Below are positions 17,244-26,119 of a stretch of DNA of 53,306 nucleotides, one piece after another. The notes under the pieces were generated by a model, which did not search any database, had not been told where the DNA came from, and worked only from the letters and a program-made list of their open reading frames with translations. Numbering within the stretch: position 1 is the first letter of the stretch; each line of letters opens with the position of its first letter. A program made the position numbers and the translations under genes. The DNA is from an uncultured Paraprevotella sp. (lineage in GTDB: Bacteria; Bacteroidota; Bacteroidia; Bacteroidales; Bacteroidaceae), in NCBI GenBank assembly GCA_944321365.1, contig CALULA010000015.1, positions 1 to 53,306 of the forward strand, given 5' to 3'.

Positions 17244-17606
17244 ATGGCAGATCTAATTAAAATTGCAGAGGAAGCCTTTGCAACGGGAAAGGAATTTCCG
17301 AAATTCAAAGCCGGCGACACGGTCACGGTAGCTTACAAAATCGTAGAAGGCAACAAGGAACGCATCCAGCAGTACCGCGGCGTGGTCATCAAAATCTCCG
17401 GCCATGGCAACAAGAAACGCTTCACGGTCCGCAAGATGTCAGGGACTGTAGGTGTTGAACGTATTTTCCCCATTGAAAGCCCGAACATCGACAACATCGT
17501 TGTGAACAAGATCGGTAAGGTACGCCGCGCTAAACTTTACTACTTGCGCAAACTGACCGGCAAGAAAGCCCGTATCGCTGAAAAGCGTAAGATTACAGGC
17601 GAGTAA
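17244..17606 (+). CDS. rplS: 50S ribosomal protein L19
   Basis: This 120-residue protein sits at the 30S-50S interface. Recognition rests on [33 protein letters not shown] and the basic tail [24 protein letters not shown]. An in-frame ATG exists at 17229 (MIKRT...), but the ATG at 17244 gives the family start [12 protein letters not shown] and is preferred. It is monocistronic, with its own promoter and a strong terminator. The usual neighbours of the trmD-rimM-rplS operon are absent. Confidence 0.97.
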   Translation: MADLIKIAEEAFATGKEFPKFKAGDTVTVAYKIVEGNKERIQQYRGVVIKISGHGNKKRFTVRKMSGTVGVERIFPIESPNIDNIVVNKIGKVRRAKLYYLRKLTGKKARIAEKRKITGE

Positions 17607-17657
17607 GCCACCATAGTTCCTCTTGCCCGCAAAGGGCATATAAATGCTACACACAAG

Positions 17658-17697
17658 ACAGCCCGGAGAGACAGCATGCTCTCCGGGCTGTTCTTTT
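17658..17697 (+). terminator. Rho-independent terminator of rplS
   Basis: A perfect 13-bp stem (17658-17670 with 17679-17691) with an 8-nt loop is followed by TCTTTT. The 70 nt between this and the next, opposite-facing terminator hold no feature I can see. Confidence 0.92.
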
Positions 17698-17759
17698 CAT
17701 ATCGCCTGCGGGACGGGACGGACGACAGTCTCCTTTCAAAGAGAACGGGAAGCATGAGC

Positions 17760-17794
17760 AAAAAAAGACAGCCCCGCCGAATGCGGGGCTGTCT
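17760..17794 (-). terminator. Rho-independent terminator of the antiporter-to-cvfB operon
   Basis: A perfect 12-bp stem (17766-17777 with 17783-17794) with a 5-nt loop is followed, reading the minus strand, by a T7 run. It terminates the four-gene minus-strand operon. Confidence 0.92.
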
Positions 17795-17822
17795 GTAACA
17801 AAGGCGATGGTCTGCTGCGGCA

Positions 17823-18656
17823 TCACACCAGATGCAGACCGTCGTCGGAGATCGTAATCAGCCGCCTTTTATACAAGTCGCCGACGGCTTTCTTGAAGAC
17901 TTTCTTACTGACGCCGAATTCGGCATAAATCTCCTCTGCCGGACTCTTGTCGCCGATAGTGGTCTGTCCGCCATGCCGCTGCAAATAATCCAACAACACA
18001 TCCGAAAAATCGGCCACGCCCTTTTGTCCGCCTTTCTGCAACGCGATGTCCAACTTTCCGTCCGGACGGACCTGCCTGATGTATGCTGTCAGACGGTCGC
18101 CCGTATGCAAGGGCCTGAAAATCTCACTTTCATAAACCAATCCGGGATAACGGTTGTCTACAATCACCTTGAATCCGAGGTCGGTCTTCTGCCACACCAG
18201 CACCCGCACTTCATCGCCGGCGGAATATGACGGCATGTCGTCGGCAAAATAACGCTCCACCTTGGCCGAGGCCACGATGCGGTAAGTCTCACGATCGATG
18301 TGGACATGGACGATATAGCTGCGCCCCTGCATCATCCGCATCTTCTGTTCTCGAAAGGGAACAAACAGATCTTTCATCAGCCCCCAGTCGAGAAACGCGC
18401 CATAATTGTTCACCCATGCCACTTGCAGATAAGCAAAATCGCCCACCTGCGCCAACGGTTTCTGTGTGGTGGCCACCAGGCGTTCCTCACTGTCCAGATA
18501 AATGAACACGTCCAGTTCGTCGCCTACCCCGCATCCTTCGGGTACATAACGCTGCGGGAGGAGAATCTCTCCCGCGTCACCCCCATCCAGATAAAGGCCA
18601 AAATCCACCCTCTTCACTACCGTGAGAGTGTTCATTCTTCCTAATCTTATCTTCAT
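17823..18656 (-). CDS. CvfB/YitL-family S1-like RNA-binding protein
   Basis: The 277-residue protein begins MKIRLGRMNTLTVVKRVDFGLYLDGG, the usual start of the CvfB family. I therefore chose the ATG at 18656 rather than the TTG at 18665. It shows successive S1-like OB segments: FGLYLDGGDAGEILLP, AYLQVAWVNNYGAFLDWG with LFVPFREQ, and DEVRVLVWQKTDLGFKVIVDNRYPGLVYESE. A C-terminal winged-helix (about 215-277) follows. CvfB in Staphylococcus affects virulence gene expression through RNA; the role in Bacteroidetes is not known to me. It starts 9 nt after the lolD-like stop. Confidence 0.88.
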   Translation of the reverse strand: MKIRLGRMNTLTVVKRVDFGLYLDGGDAGEILLPQRYVPEGCGVGDELDVFIYLDSEERLVATTQKPLAQVGDFAYLQVAWVNNYGAFLDWGLMKDLFVPFREQKMRMMQGRSYIVHVHIDRETYRIVASAKVERYFADDMPSYSAGDEVRVLVWQKTDLGFKVIVDNRYPGLVYESEIFRPLHTGDRLTAYIRQVRPDGKLDIALQKGGQKGVADFSDVLLDYLQRHGGQTTIGDKSPAEEIYAEFGVSKKVFKKAVGDLYKRRLITISDDGLHLV

Positions 18657-18665
18657 ATCACTCAA

Positions 18666-19346
18666 TCATTCATTAATAACAGGCTCCGGCTCCGCCGCAT
18701 GAATCATCCCGTCCTGCATGTGTATGGTGCGATCTGTCAACCGGGCCAACGCATCGTCGTGGGTCACAATGACGAACGTCTGTCCGAAACGGTCGCGCAA
18801 ATCGAAAAAAAGCTGGTGCAGCTCGTTCTTATTCCTGGTGTCCAGACTGCCGGAAGGTTCGTCGGCAAAGACCACCGACGGACGATTCACCAAAGCACGT
18901 GCCACGGCCACCCTTTGCTTCTCACCGCCTGACAGTTCATTCGGCTTGTGTGAGGCACGGTCTGCCAGGCCCATGAACTCCAGCAACTCTTGCGCCCGCT
19001 CCTTAGCCTCGCGCGTGGCAGCATGTCCGATGTAAGCCGGAATCATCACGTTTTCCAACGCCGTAAACTCCGGCAACAGCTGATGAAACTGAAACACGAA
19101 TCCCACCTTCCGGTTGCGGAACTCTGCCAGTTCGCGCCGTTTCAACGCACCTATATCCACATTCTCCAGTCTCACCGTTCCGGAATCCGGACGTTCCAGC
19201 GTGCCCAGAATCTGCAAGAGCGTGGTCTTTCCGGCACCGCTCGGCCCCACTATACTTACCACCTCGCCTTTCTCTATATCAAGGTCTATGCCTTTGAGCA
19301 CCTCAAGAGAACCGAAACTTTTCCTGATGTTTCTTGCTTCTATCAT
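18666..19346 (-). CDS. ABC transporter ATPase, LolD/MacB type
   Basis: This 226-residue ATPase has Walker [10 protein letters not shown], the signature LSGGEKQR, Walker B VVFADEP with the following SGSLD, and a TNK-type D-loop region. The length and the [21 protein letters not shown] stretch place it in the LolD/FtsE/MacB group. It would power lipoprotein release from the inner membrane or a MacB-like exporter. The partner permease is not encoded nearby, so lolD is a family-level call. It sits between tcdA (4-nt gap) and the cvfB-like gene (9-nt gap) in one operon. Confidence 0.9.
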   Translation of the reverse strand: MIEARNIRKSFGSLEVLKGIDLDIEKGEVVSIVGPSGAGKTTLLQILGTLERPDSGTVRLENVDIGALKRRELAEFRNRKVGFVFQFHQLLPEFTALENVMIPAYIGHAATREAKERAQELLEFMGLADRASHKPNELSGGEKQRVAVARALVNRPSVVFADEPSGSLDTRNKNELHQLFFDLRDRFGQTFVIVTHDDALARLTDRTIHMQDGMIHAAEPEPVINE

Positions 19347-19350
19347 CTCT

Positions 19351-20067
19351 TTATAATCTGTTGATTACATATTGGGCCAGATAGCATCCGAACACTGCCG
19401 GCATATAACTGACCGTCCCTGTCGTTGTCTTCTTATTCCGCTCGCCATCCACGTGCACGACCGCAGCAGGGTCGGCCTGCTGGGCGCAGAACACCACGGG
19501 CAATGCCCGGTTGCGGAAACCGGCCCGCTTCAGCCTGTTCCGTACGGCCTTGCTCAATCCGCAATGGTAAGTGTCCCACAAATCGGCAAAACGCACCTGC
19601 GTGATGTCGGTCTTCGCACCGGCCCCCATGCTGCTGACCACCGGTACCCGGCGGCGCAGAGCCTCCATAATCAAAGCACACTTGGGAGCAATCGTGTCGA
19701 TGGCATCTACCACAAAATCAAACGGGCCGCAGTCCAACAAAGCGCCGGCCCCGTCCTCGTCGAGGAACTCTGCCCGGACCGTCAGACGCAGCTCCGGATG
19801 AATATCCAGGAAACGACGCTCCAGCACCCTCACCTTTTCTTCTCCTACCGTAGAATGCAAGGCACACAACTGCCTGTTGATGTTGCTGGGCTGCACGCAA
19901 TCGGCATCCACCAGCGTCATTTGTCCGACACCGGCACGCACCAGCATCTCTGCCGCATAAGCACCAACGCCGCCCAATCCGACCACCAGCACATGCGCTC
20001 TGCGCAAACGCTCCATCCGGTCTTGCCCCAACAACAGCAAAGTGCGTTCCTGCCAGTCCTGCTCCAT
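19351..20067 (-). CDS. tcdA: tRNA threonylcarbamoyladenosine dehydratase (TcdA/CsdL, E1-like)
   Basis: This 238-residue protein of the ThiF/E1 superfamily dehydrates t6A37 of ANN-decoding tRNAs to the cyclic form ct6A, using ATP. The nucleotide-binding GLGGVG lies at residues 30-35, followed by [13 protein letters not shown]. The next features are [12 protein letters not shown] and the family segment [37 protein letters not shown]. The length is close to E. coli TcdA (268) minus its hydrophobic tail. It is 2 nt behind the antiporter gene and 4 nt ahead of the ABC ATPase. Confidence 0.93.
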   Translation of the reverse strand: MEQDWQERTLLLLGQDRMERLRRAHVLVVGLGGVGAYAAEMLVRAGVGQMTLVDADCVQPSNINRQLCALHSTVGEEKVRVLERRFLDIHPELRLTVRAEFLDEDGAGALLDCGPFDFVVDAIDTIAPKCALIMEALRRRVPVVSSMGAGAKTDITQVRFADLWDTYHCGLSKAVRNRLKRAGFRNRALPVVFCAQQADPAAVVHVDGERNKKTTTGTVSYMPAVFGCYLAQYVINRL

Positions 20068-20069
20068 GC

Positions 20070-22208
20070 TTACTTCTCTTCTTTGGCATTGCCTTTCGAC
20101 AGCCAGTTCTTATACCATTCCTTAACGGCCTCATAACGGACATCGGTAGTCAACGGTTCGTTGACACTTACATCTTTGGTAGCCGCATCGGCATAAACAT
20201 CGGGGAAGATGAGCATCAATCCCGCATTCATGTAATATTTCCGTATCTGATGAGGAATGTGCTCAAAGGAAGGCCGGAACGAAATAGACCCTCTGCGGGC
20301 CATCACCACCACCAGCAAATGATCTTCCTTGACATCACGGGCCATTCGTTTCAGCTCATTCCCGCCGTCGGTCTGCACATATTCTGCCCGAATGGATGAG
20401 TGATAAGTCGTCAGATAACGCTGCAATATACGGATCGTATCGGGGTGAGCATGGTAAATCACACGGCAACCCAAGCTTACAGCCAACCGCGCCACCCGCT
20501 CTACCCAATGATAGAAACCGGCCTCGAACTGAGCTTTGGCCGGCACGGCAACATGGATGCGCCGAACGGTATTGACCGGTACCGTACAGCGTATGATCGT
20601 AATCTGACGGTTCAATCCGCTCAACAAACTTGTCAACACCGGCCCGAAAAAAGGCTCTGAAGCGGACTTCTGCATGTGCAGACCTACCACCAGCTCCGAG
20701 TAATCGCTCTCTTTCATCGTATGGATAATGCCATTCGCCAGATTGGTGGCCAAACGCACCTTGGTCTGCATCTGCACATTGGCAGCCGATGCTATGGCCG
20801 AAGCCGTTTCCAACAGCTTCATTCCTTTCTCACGTGCCTTTTCATCATTATCCAACACCACATTAATCGCACTCATCGGAGCGTCCGACTTGTCCTTCCT
20901 CATCAGCAAGGCGATGTTGACCAGATAATCCACCGTGTCGGGAGAAGCCACGGCTATCAGCGTAGATTCCTCATCCAAAGGCCGACTCTCGGATATGCTT
21001 CCTCCTTTCAATGCCAACTTACGTGCCGCCACATCAGTTATCAGCGAGCTGACGATGCAGGTCACCAGTATCAGTACAACCGTACCATTCAACACTTCTT
21101 CATTCAGCAAGCGTTCGCCGGAGGGCAGAATGATGTTGTAGCCCACCAGCACCGCCGCCAATGTGGCTGCAGCCTGTGCGTTGCTCAGACCGAACATCAG
21201 TTCACGCTCCAGCACAGACATCTTGAATATCTTCTGTGTCACCCACGAAGCAACCCATTTGCCGGACAAAGCCATGACGATCATCACCGACGCCACTTTC
21301 AAAGCCTCGCCGCCACCAAACAGCACACGGACATCGATAATCATCCCCACACCTATCAGAAAATAAGGAATGAACAGGGCATTTCCCACAAACTCCAGAT
21401 GATGCATCAACGGCGCACTGTGCGGAATCAGACGATTCAGGACCAAGCCGGCAAGGAAAGCCCCCAAAATGCCTTCCATACCGATCAGTTCCATCAGCCC
21501 CGCACTCAGGAACACAATGCTAAGCACAAAGATGAACTGCAACACACCGTCATTGTAACGTCTGAAAAACCAACGGGCTATGCGCGGAAAAGTGAAAACG
21601 ATGAACAGTGAGAGCAGCACGACCTTCAGCAACAGCAACAATCCGAACCAGCCCTGTACTTCCTCACGAAACATTCCGGATATGAAAGCCAGCACCAATA
21701 ATGTCAGCGTATCGGTGACTATCGTACCGCCAACGGCAATACCCACACTGCGGTTGCGGGCAACACCGTAACGCACCACGATAGGATAGGCAATCAGCGT
21801 ATGAGAAGCATACATGCTGGCCAGCAGAATGGAGGTCACCAACCCGTACTTCAACAGAAAGACATTGCTCACTATCCCCATAGACAAAGGAATAATAAAC
21901 GCAGCCAGCCCCAGCGTCATCGCCTGCCAACGGATACGTTTCATGTGTTGCATATCCATTTCAAGGCTCGCCAAAAACATGATATAATACAGCCCTACTT
22001 TGCCAAACAAGTCGAAACTGCTGTCTTTATCCAAAACATGCAACCCGTAAGGCCCTATCAGCACCCCTGCCAAAATCATACCGACAATATGAGGAATCTT
22101 CAGTTTTCCCAACAATATCGGCGCAAACAAGATGATGCACAACACCAGAAAGAATATCCACGTGGGGTCTGTAACGGGTAAATATGAGGACAATACGGGC
22201 ATCTGCAT
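20070..22208 (-). CDS. CPA2-family cation:proton antiporter with universal-stress-like C-terminal domain
   Basis: This 712-residue protein has an N-terminal half (about 10-400) with some 11-12 membrane helices typical of Na+/H+ or K+/H+ exchangers. It opens with [25 protein letters not shown] and has [15 protein letters not shown] further on. The cytoplasmic half (about 405-700) carries [23 protein letters not shown] and [25 protein letters not shown], resembling tandem universal-stress-protein domains. It would control monovalent cation and pH balance; ion specificity cannot be read from the sequence. It is the first gene of the operon ending with the cvfB-like gene and is divergent from asd. 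Confidence 0.9.
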   Translation of the reverse strand: MQMPVLSSYLPVTDPTWIFFLVLCIILFAPILLGKLKIPHIVGMILAGVLIGPYGLHVLDKDSSFDLFGKVGLYYIMFLASLEMDMQHMKRIRWQAMTLGLAAFIIPLSMGIVSNVFLLKYGLVTSILLASMYASHTLIAYPIVVRYGVARNRSVGIAVGGTIVTDTLTLLVLAFISGMFREEVQGWFGLLLLLKVVLLSLFIVFTFPRIARWFFRRYNDGVLQFIFVLSIVFLSAGLMELIGMEGILGAFLAGLVLNRLIPHSAPLMHHLEFVGNALFIPYFLIGVGMIIDVRVLFGGGEALKVASVMIVMALSGKWVASWVTQKIFKMSVLERELMFGLSNAQAAATLAAVLVGYNIILPSGERLLNEEVLNGTVVLILVTCIVSSLITDVAARKLALKGGSISESRPLDEESTLIAVASPDTVDYLVNIALLMRKDKSDAPMSAINVVLDNDEKAREKGMKLLETASAIASAANVQMQTKVRLATNLANGIIHTMKESDYSELVVGLHMQKSASEPFFGPVLTSLLSGLNRQITIIRCTVPVNTVRRIHVAVPAKAQFEAGFYHWVERVARLAVSLGCRVIYHAHPDTIRILQRYLTTYHSSIRAEYVQTDGGNELKRMARDVKEDHLLVVVMARRGSISFRPSFEHIPHQIRKYYMNAGLMLIFPDVYADAATKDVSVNEPLTTDVRYEAVKEWYKNWLSKGNAKEEK

Positions 22209-22284
22209 GAGAATCAGTACTACTTTTCCATGTGCAAAGTAACGAAAAAGTTTCCATTTTGTACGCTAAATCGTAATAAATATC

Positions 22285-22292
22285 TATTTTTG
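22285..22292 (+). promoter_or_regulatory. -7 element upstream of asd
   Basis: TATTTTTG fits TAnnTTTG and lies 39 nt before the asd ATG. A TTTG at 22258-22261 is 23 nt upstream, slightly longer than the usual spacer. Confidence 0.55.
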
Positions 22293-22331
22293 CAGACGGA
22301 AATCATCAGAACTTTTAAAAAACGATACGAA

Positions 22332-23336
22332 ATGAAAGTAGCAATTGTAGGTGCAAGCGGCGCCGTGGGACAGGAGTTCCTGCGCGTGCTTGATGAGAGA
22401 AACTTCCCGTTGGATGAGTTAGTATTATTTGGTTCTACACGTAGTGCAGGCACAAAATACACCTTCCGCGGTAAAGAAATCGAAGTGAAGCTTCTTCAAC
22501 ACAACGATGATTTTAAAGGCATCGACATTGCCTTCACCTCTGCCGGTGCAGGAACATCCAAAGAGTTTGCAGAAGACATCACGCGCTTCGGCACTGTCAT
22601 GATAGATAACTCCAGTGCATTCCGTATGGACAACGACGTTCCACTCGTCGTGCCCGAATGCAATGCCGCCGACGCCCTGAATCGTCCGCGGGGCATCATC
22701 GCCAATCCGAACTGCACCACCATCATGATGGTCACAGCCCTGCAACCCATAGAGAACCTGAGCCATATCACACGCATTCACGTGGCCAGCTACCAGGCCG
22801 CCAGCGGAGCAGGCGCAGCCGCCATGGCCGAACTGGAACAGCAATACCGTGAAATCGTGGAAGGCAAACCCGTAACGGTGAAAAAGTTCGCCTATCAGCT
22901 GGCCTATAATGTCATTCCGCAAATAGACGTGTTCCAGGACAACGGATACACCAAAGAAGAAATGAAGATGTTCAACGAAACGCGCAAGATTATGCACAGC
23001 GATGTACGCTGCTCTGCCATGTGCGTGCGCGTCCCGGCCCTGCGCTCCCATTCGGAAGCCATCTGGATTGAAACAGAAAGACCGCTCAGCGTAGAAGAGG
23101 TGCGGAACGCCATTTCCCACGGTGAAGGCGTACAGCTGATGGACGAACCGTCCACACAGACCTATCCTATGCCACTCTTCCTGGCCGGAAAGGATGATGT
23201 CTATGTAGGCCGCATCCGCAAAGATCTGGCCAATGAGAACGGCATGACCCTGTGGCTTGTCGGCGACCAGATAAAGAAAGGCGCCGCCCTGAACGCAGTA
23301 CAGATCGCAGAATACTTGATTAAAGTGGGCCTGTAA
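22332..23336 (+). CDS. asd: Aspartate-semialdehyde dehydrogenase
   Basis: This 334-residue enzyme reduces aspartyl phosphate to aspartate semialdehyde on the path to lysine, threonine and methionine. It starts with the NADP-binding loop [15 protein letters not shown]. The catalytic Cys128 is in [10 protein letters not shown], and [13 protein letters not shown] and [12 protein letters not shown] follow. The frame is open upstream to 22230, but the -7 promoter element at 22285 lies inside that extension and [10 protein letters not shown] is the family start. The stop codon sits in the loop of a perfect hairpin. Confidence 0.96.
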   Translation: MKVAIVGASGAVGQEFLRVLDERNFPLDELVLFGSTRSAGTKYTFRGKEIEVKLLQHNDDFKGIDIAFTSAGAGTSKEFAEDITRFGTVMIDNSSAFRMDNDVPLVVPECNAADALNRPRGIIANPNCTTIMMVTALQPIENLSHITRIHVASYQAASGAGAAAMAELEQQYREIVEGKPVTVKKFAYQLAYNVIPQIDVFQDNGYTKEEMKMFNETRKIMHSDVRCSAMCVRVPALRSHSEAIWIETERPLSVEEVRNAISHGEGVQLMDEPSTQTYPMPLFLAGKDDVYVGRIRKDLANENGMTLWLVGDQIKKGAALNAVQIAEYLIKVGL

Positions 23337-23350
23337 GCCCACTTTAATCA
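23317..23350 (+). terminator. Hairpin with the asd stop codon in its loop
   Basis: A perfect 14-bp stem (23317-23330 with 23337-23350) has the loop CTGTAA, which contains the final Leu codon and the TAA stop. It has no long T-run after it, so it may be a terminator or an mRNA 3'-end protector. Confidence 0.6.
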
Positions 23351-23372
23351 TACCCCAATCCCTCGTCCTTGA

Positions 23373-23735
23373 AAACTCAAAGCTGGTCCAGTCTGGGATT
23401 TCGACTATGCCACTTTCGGTCCGTTCTATGACTATTTCCGACAAGGAGCTTCCGAAACGGGCATTTGGTGGTTCAGCCGTCTGCACGAAGTTCCGGCCGT
23501 ACAACAGTTGAGAGCAGAAAGATGGAATATCCTTTATCCGTCTTTTTACAAAGTGCTTGATGAGGTTGAACGGACCAGAAGTCTTATTCATAAATCCGCC
23601 GAGATCAATTCCGACTTGTGGCCAATAACCGGGACCGACCCTAACAAGGAAAAGACACTGTCTTTCGACGAGGCTGTAGACCGTTTGCGGAACAACCTCA
23701 AGGAACAAATCGAATGGCTCAACAATAACATCTGA
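23373..23735 (+). pseudogene. C-terminal remnant of a CotH-like kinase-family surface protein
   Basis: A frame open from just after a TGA (23370-23372) to the TGA at 23733-23735 has no usable start. Its first residues read KAGPVWDFDYATFG, matching the GPVWDFD motif of the CotH (spore-coat H protein kinase-like) fold. Downstream comes FDEAVDRLRNNLKEQIEWLNNNI, the usual helical tail of Bacteroides CotH-family lipoproteins. The N-terminal about three quarters and the signal peptide are missing. TTG at 23508 could in principle start a 75-codon ORF, but it would cut the conserved region. This is the only clearly decayed gene of the window. Confidence 0.72.
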
Positions 23736-23779
23736 AAGAGAAAGGGAATGACGCTACGTGAGTCATTCCCTTTCTCTTT
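23735..23779. terminator. Perfect 18-bp hairpin between the CotH remnant and the FKBP gene
   Basis: An 18-bp perfect inverted repeat (23735-23752 with 23762-23779) with a 9-nt loop starts on the last base of the remnant's stop codon and lies 11 nt past the FKBP stop. The arms contain TTTCTCTTT in both directions, so it could stop transcription from both sides. Confidence 0.75.
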
Positions 23780-23790
23780 ATCAAATGAGC

Positions 23791-24453
23791 TTATTTCCAA
23801 TCCGGAGCCTCTTGCCCGGCTCCATAATAAGTCACCAAATTGGTGTAGAATGTCAAGGTGGAATAAGGAAGCACCGAACCAGAAGACTGGTCGCCATAAG
23901 CCAAATCCGAAGGAATATAGACCCACCAGATGTCCCCCTCGTGCATATATTGCAGAGCAGTGGCAAACCCGGCCACCGCCGATGAAACGGCCATCTTGGC
24001 CGGCACGGCAATCTGACTATTCAAGTCGCCCGTAAACGATTGCGAGAAAACCAAACGCTCTTCGCTCCATACGCCATTGTTCAGTGTCTGGGTCGGCATC
24101 AAATAGCCCCTATAGCTGACCCGTACAGTATCAGTCCACACCGGGCAACCCTCTCCCGTACCCCGCTGCTCAATGTACACGCAAATGGAATCTGTCAACG
24201 ATCCGCTGGCGTTCGGCGACTTAGTGGTCGACCTGAACATACGCCACCTGCAATATTCTTCCCAACGGCTGCCGTACAATGCCTTGGCGTTTGCAATAGA
24301 ATCGCGGGCCTCAGCAGCTATCTGTGCAAAGTAATCGGCATTACGGGCCGGCCAGTTGGCATAGGCATCATAGGTATCATCCTCCTCTTTACATGATACA
24401 AGCCAAGAGAAAGGAAGCAACACGAGTGCAAGATACAAGAAATTCCTCTTCAT
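23791..24453 (-). CDS. FKBP-type peptidyl-prolyl isomerase lipoprotein
   Basis: The 220-residue protein has lipobox LVSC (Cys21), so it is a lipoprotein of the periplasmic or outer membrane space. The C-terminal half is an FKBP domain: DTVRVSYRGYL, then VFSQSF, VAGFATALQYMHEGDIWWVYIPSDLAYGDQ and PYSTLTFYTNLV. It should catalyse proline isomerisation or act as a chaperone for exported proteins. The EEYCRWRMFRSTTKSPNASGSLTDSICVYIE stretch before it is a Bacteroidetes-specific extension. It follows glyS by 23 nt on the same strand, so the two may share a transcript. Confidence 0.87.
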   Translation of the reverse strand: MKRNFLYLALVLLPFSWLVSCKEEDDTYDAYANWPARNADYFAQIAAEARDSIANAKALYGSRWEEYCRWRMFRSTTKSPNASGSLTDSICVYIEQRGTGEGCPVWTDTVRVSYRGYLMPTQTLNNGVWSEERLVFSQSFTGDLNSQIAVPAKMAVSSAVAGFATALQYMHEGDIWWVYIPSDLAYGDQSSGSVLPYSTLTFYTNLVTYYGAGQEAPDWK

Positions 24454-24476
24454 TCTGTTCTGTCGTCTAAAGCAGA

Positions 24477-26018
24477 TTACATGATTTTCCTCAACAGTGA
24501 AGTGATGCTCACCCGATCTTCGATAATACCACGCAAGTCGGCGATGTTCACCCGTTTCTGCTCCATCGTATCACGGTCGCGCAACGTCACCGTATTGTCT
24601 TTCAACGTGTCGTAGTCCACCGTCACGCAGTAAGGCGTACCCACAGCGTCCTGACGACGGTAACGCTTACCGATAGAGTCCTTTTCATCATATTTACAAT
24701 TGAAATGGAATCGCAGATCACTGATAATCTCATGCGCCTTTTCCGGCAGTCCGTCTTTCTTTACCAAAGGCATTACGGCCAACTTCACCGGTGCCAAGGC
24801 TGCAGGCAATTTCAACACCACGCGCGTTTCTCCATTCTCCAAGGCCTCCTCCTGGTAACTGTGACACATGACAGAAAGGAACATGCGGTCCACTCCTATG
24901 GAAGTCTCAATCACATAAGGCGTATAGCTTTCATTTGTTTCCGGGTCAAAATATTCGATTTTCTTGCCCGAATACTTTGCATGTTGACTCAGGTCGAAAT
25001 TCGTACGGCTGTGTATGCCTTCCACTTCTTTGAATCCGAAGGGCATACGGAACTCAATATCGCAGGCAGCATTGGCATAATGCGCCAACTTCTCATGGTC
25101 GTGGAAACGGTAGTTCTCCGCACCGAAGCCCAAGGCCTGATGCCATGCCATCCGGGTCTTCTTCCATGTATCGAACCACTGAAGCTCTGTCCCCGGTTTC
25201 ACGAAGTACTGCATCTCCATTTGTTCGAACTCACGCATACGGAAGATGAACTGACGAGCTACAATCTCATTGCGGAAAGCCTTGCCGATCTGTGCAATGC
25301 CAAACGGAATTTTCATGCGACCGGTTTTCTGCACGTTCAGGTAGTTTACGAAGATTCCTTGGGCCGTTTCCGGACGTAAGTAGATAGTGGAAGTTCCCTC
25401 GGCCGTAGAACCGACCTCGGTTTTGAACATCAGGTTAAACTGCCGCACGTCGGTCCAATTGTGCGTGCCGCTAATGGGACAAACGATGCCTTCGTCCAAA
25501 ATGATTTGTTTCAGCTCAGCCAGGTCATTCGCATTCATTGCATCACTGTAACGCTGGTGGAGCGCATCACGCTTCTGCTGATGTTCCAACACTCTCGGAT
25601 TAGTCTCCCGGAATTTCTGTTCATCGAAGCTCTCGCCAAACTTCTTGGCAGCCTTGGCTACCTCCTTGCTGATTTTTTCATCATATTTAGCAATCTGGTC
25701 CTCAATCAGCACATCCGCCCGATAGCGTTTCTTGCTGTCGCGATTATCAATCAACGGATCATTAAACGCGTCCACATGCCCGCTGGCTTTCCACGTTGTG
25801 GGATGCATGAAGATAGCAGCGTCTATCCCCACGATATTCTCATGCAGCAGGACCATGCTCTGCCACCAGTATTGCTTGATATTGTTTTTCAACTCCACAC
25901 CGTTCTGACCGTAATCATACACGGCTCCCAAACCGTCATAAATCTCACTGGAAGGAAAAACAAAACCATATTCCTTGCAGTGCGACACGATTTTCTTGAA
26001 TACATCTTCTTGCGCCAT
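24477..26018 (-). CDS. glyS: Glycyl-tRNA synthetase, dimeric class II
   Basis: This 513-residue enzyme charges tRNA-Gly. It is the single-chain alpha2 type. Recognition rests on KKIVSHCKEYGFVFPSSEIYDGLGAVYDYG at the N-terminus, motif 2 QIGKAFRNEIVARQFIFRMREFEQMEMQYF and EGIHSRTNFDLSQH. Motif 3 is in VIETSIGVDR, and the C-terminal anticodon-binding domain begins near LAPVKLAVMPLVKKDGLP. I start it at the ATG at 26018 (MAQEDVFKK) rather than 26054, because the -7 promoter element is only about 35 nt upstream of 26018 and MAQ is the family start. Confidence 0.96.
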   Translation of the reverse strand: MAQEDVFKKIVSHCKEYGFVFPSSEIYDGLGAVYDYGQNGVELKNNIKQYWWQSMVLLHENIVGIDAAIFMHPTTWKASGHVDAFNDPLIDNRDSKKRYRADVLIEDQIAKYDEKISKEVAKAAKKFGESFDEQKFRETNPRVLEHQQKRDALHQRYSDAMNANDLAELKQIILDEGIVCPISGTHNWTDVRQFNLMFKTEVGSTAEGTSTIYLRPETAQGIFVNYLNVQKTGRMKIPFGIAQIGKAFRNEIVARQFIFRMREFEQMEMQYFVKPGTELQWFDTWKKTRMAWHQALGFGAENYRFHDHEKLAHYANAACDIEFRMPFGFKEVEGIHSRTNFDLSQHAKYSGKKIEYFDPETNESYTPYVIETSIGVDRMFLSVMCHSYQEEALENGETRVVLKLPAALAPVKLAVMPLVKKDGLPEKAHEIISDLRFHFNCKYDEKDSIGKRYRRQDAVGTPYCVTVDYDTLKDNTVTLRDRDTMEQKRVNIADLRGIIEDRVSITSLLRKIM

Positions 26019-26051
26019 ACTCTTAATCGTCAAATATTGATAAAACTTTCG

Positions 26052-26059
26052 CAAAAGTA
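26052..26059 (-). promoter_or_regulatory. -7 element of glyS
   Basis: On the minus strand TACTTTTG matches TAnnTTTG, 33 nt upstream of the chosen ATG. It is 23 nt from the opposite-facing parC -7 element, so the two promoters must share -33 space. Confidence 0.6.
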
Positions 26060-26082
26060 CGCCTTTTTTTTCATTAAAATGT

Positions 26083-26090
26083 TATTTTTG
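26083..26090 (+). promoter_or_regulatory. -7 element of parC
   Basis: TATTTTTG matches TAnnTTTG, 29 nt before the ATG at 26120. No TTTG is seen at -33. Confidence 0.6.
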
Positions 26091-26119
26091 CGTTAAAATG
26101 ATATACAGTAAAACAAAAT

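Noticed and set aside
22425..23708. 427-codon frame antisense to asd and the CotH remnant
   Set aside because: The sense strand encodes an unmistakable aspartate-semialdehyde dehydrogenase; no protein family is visible in the antisense frame.
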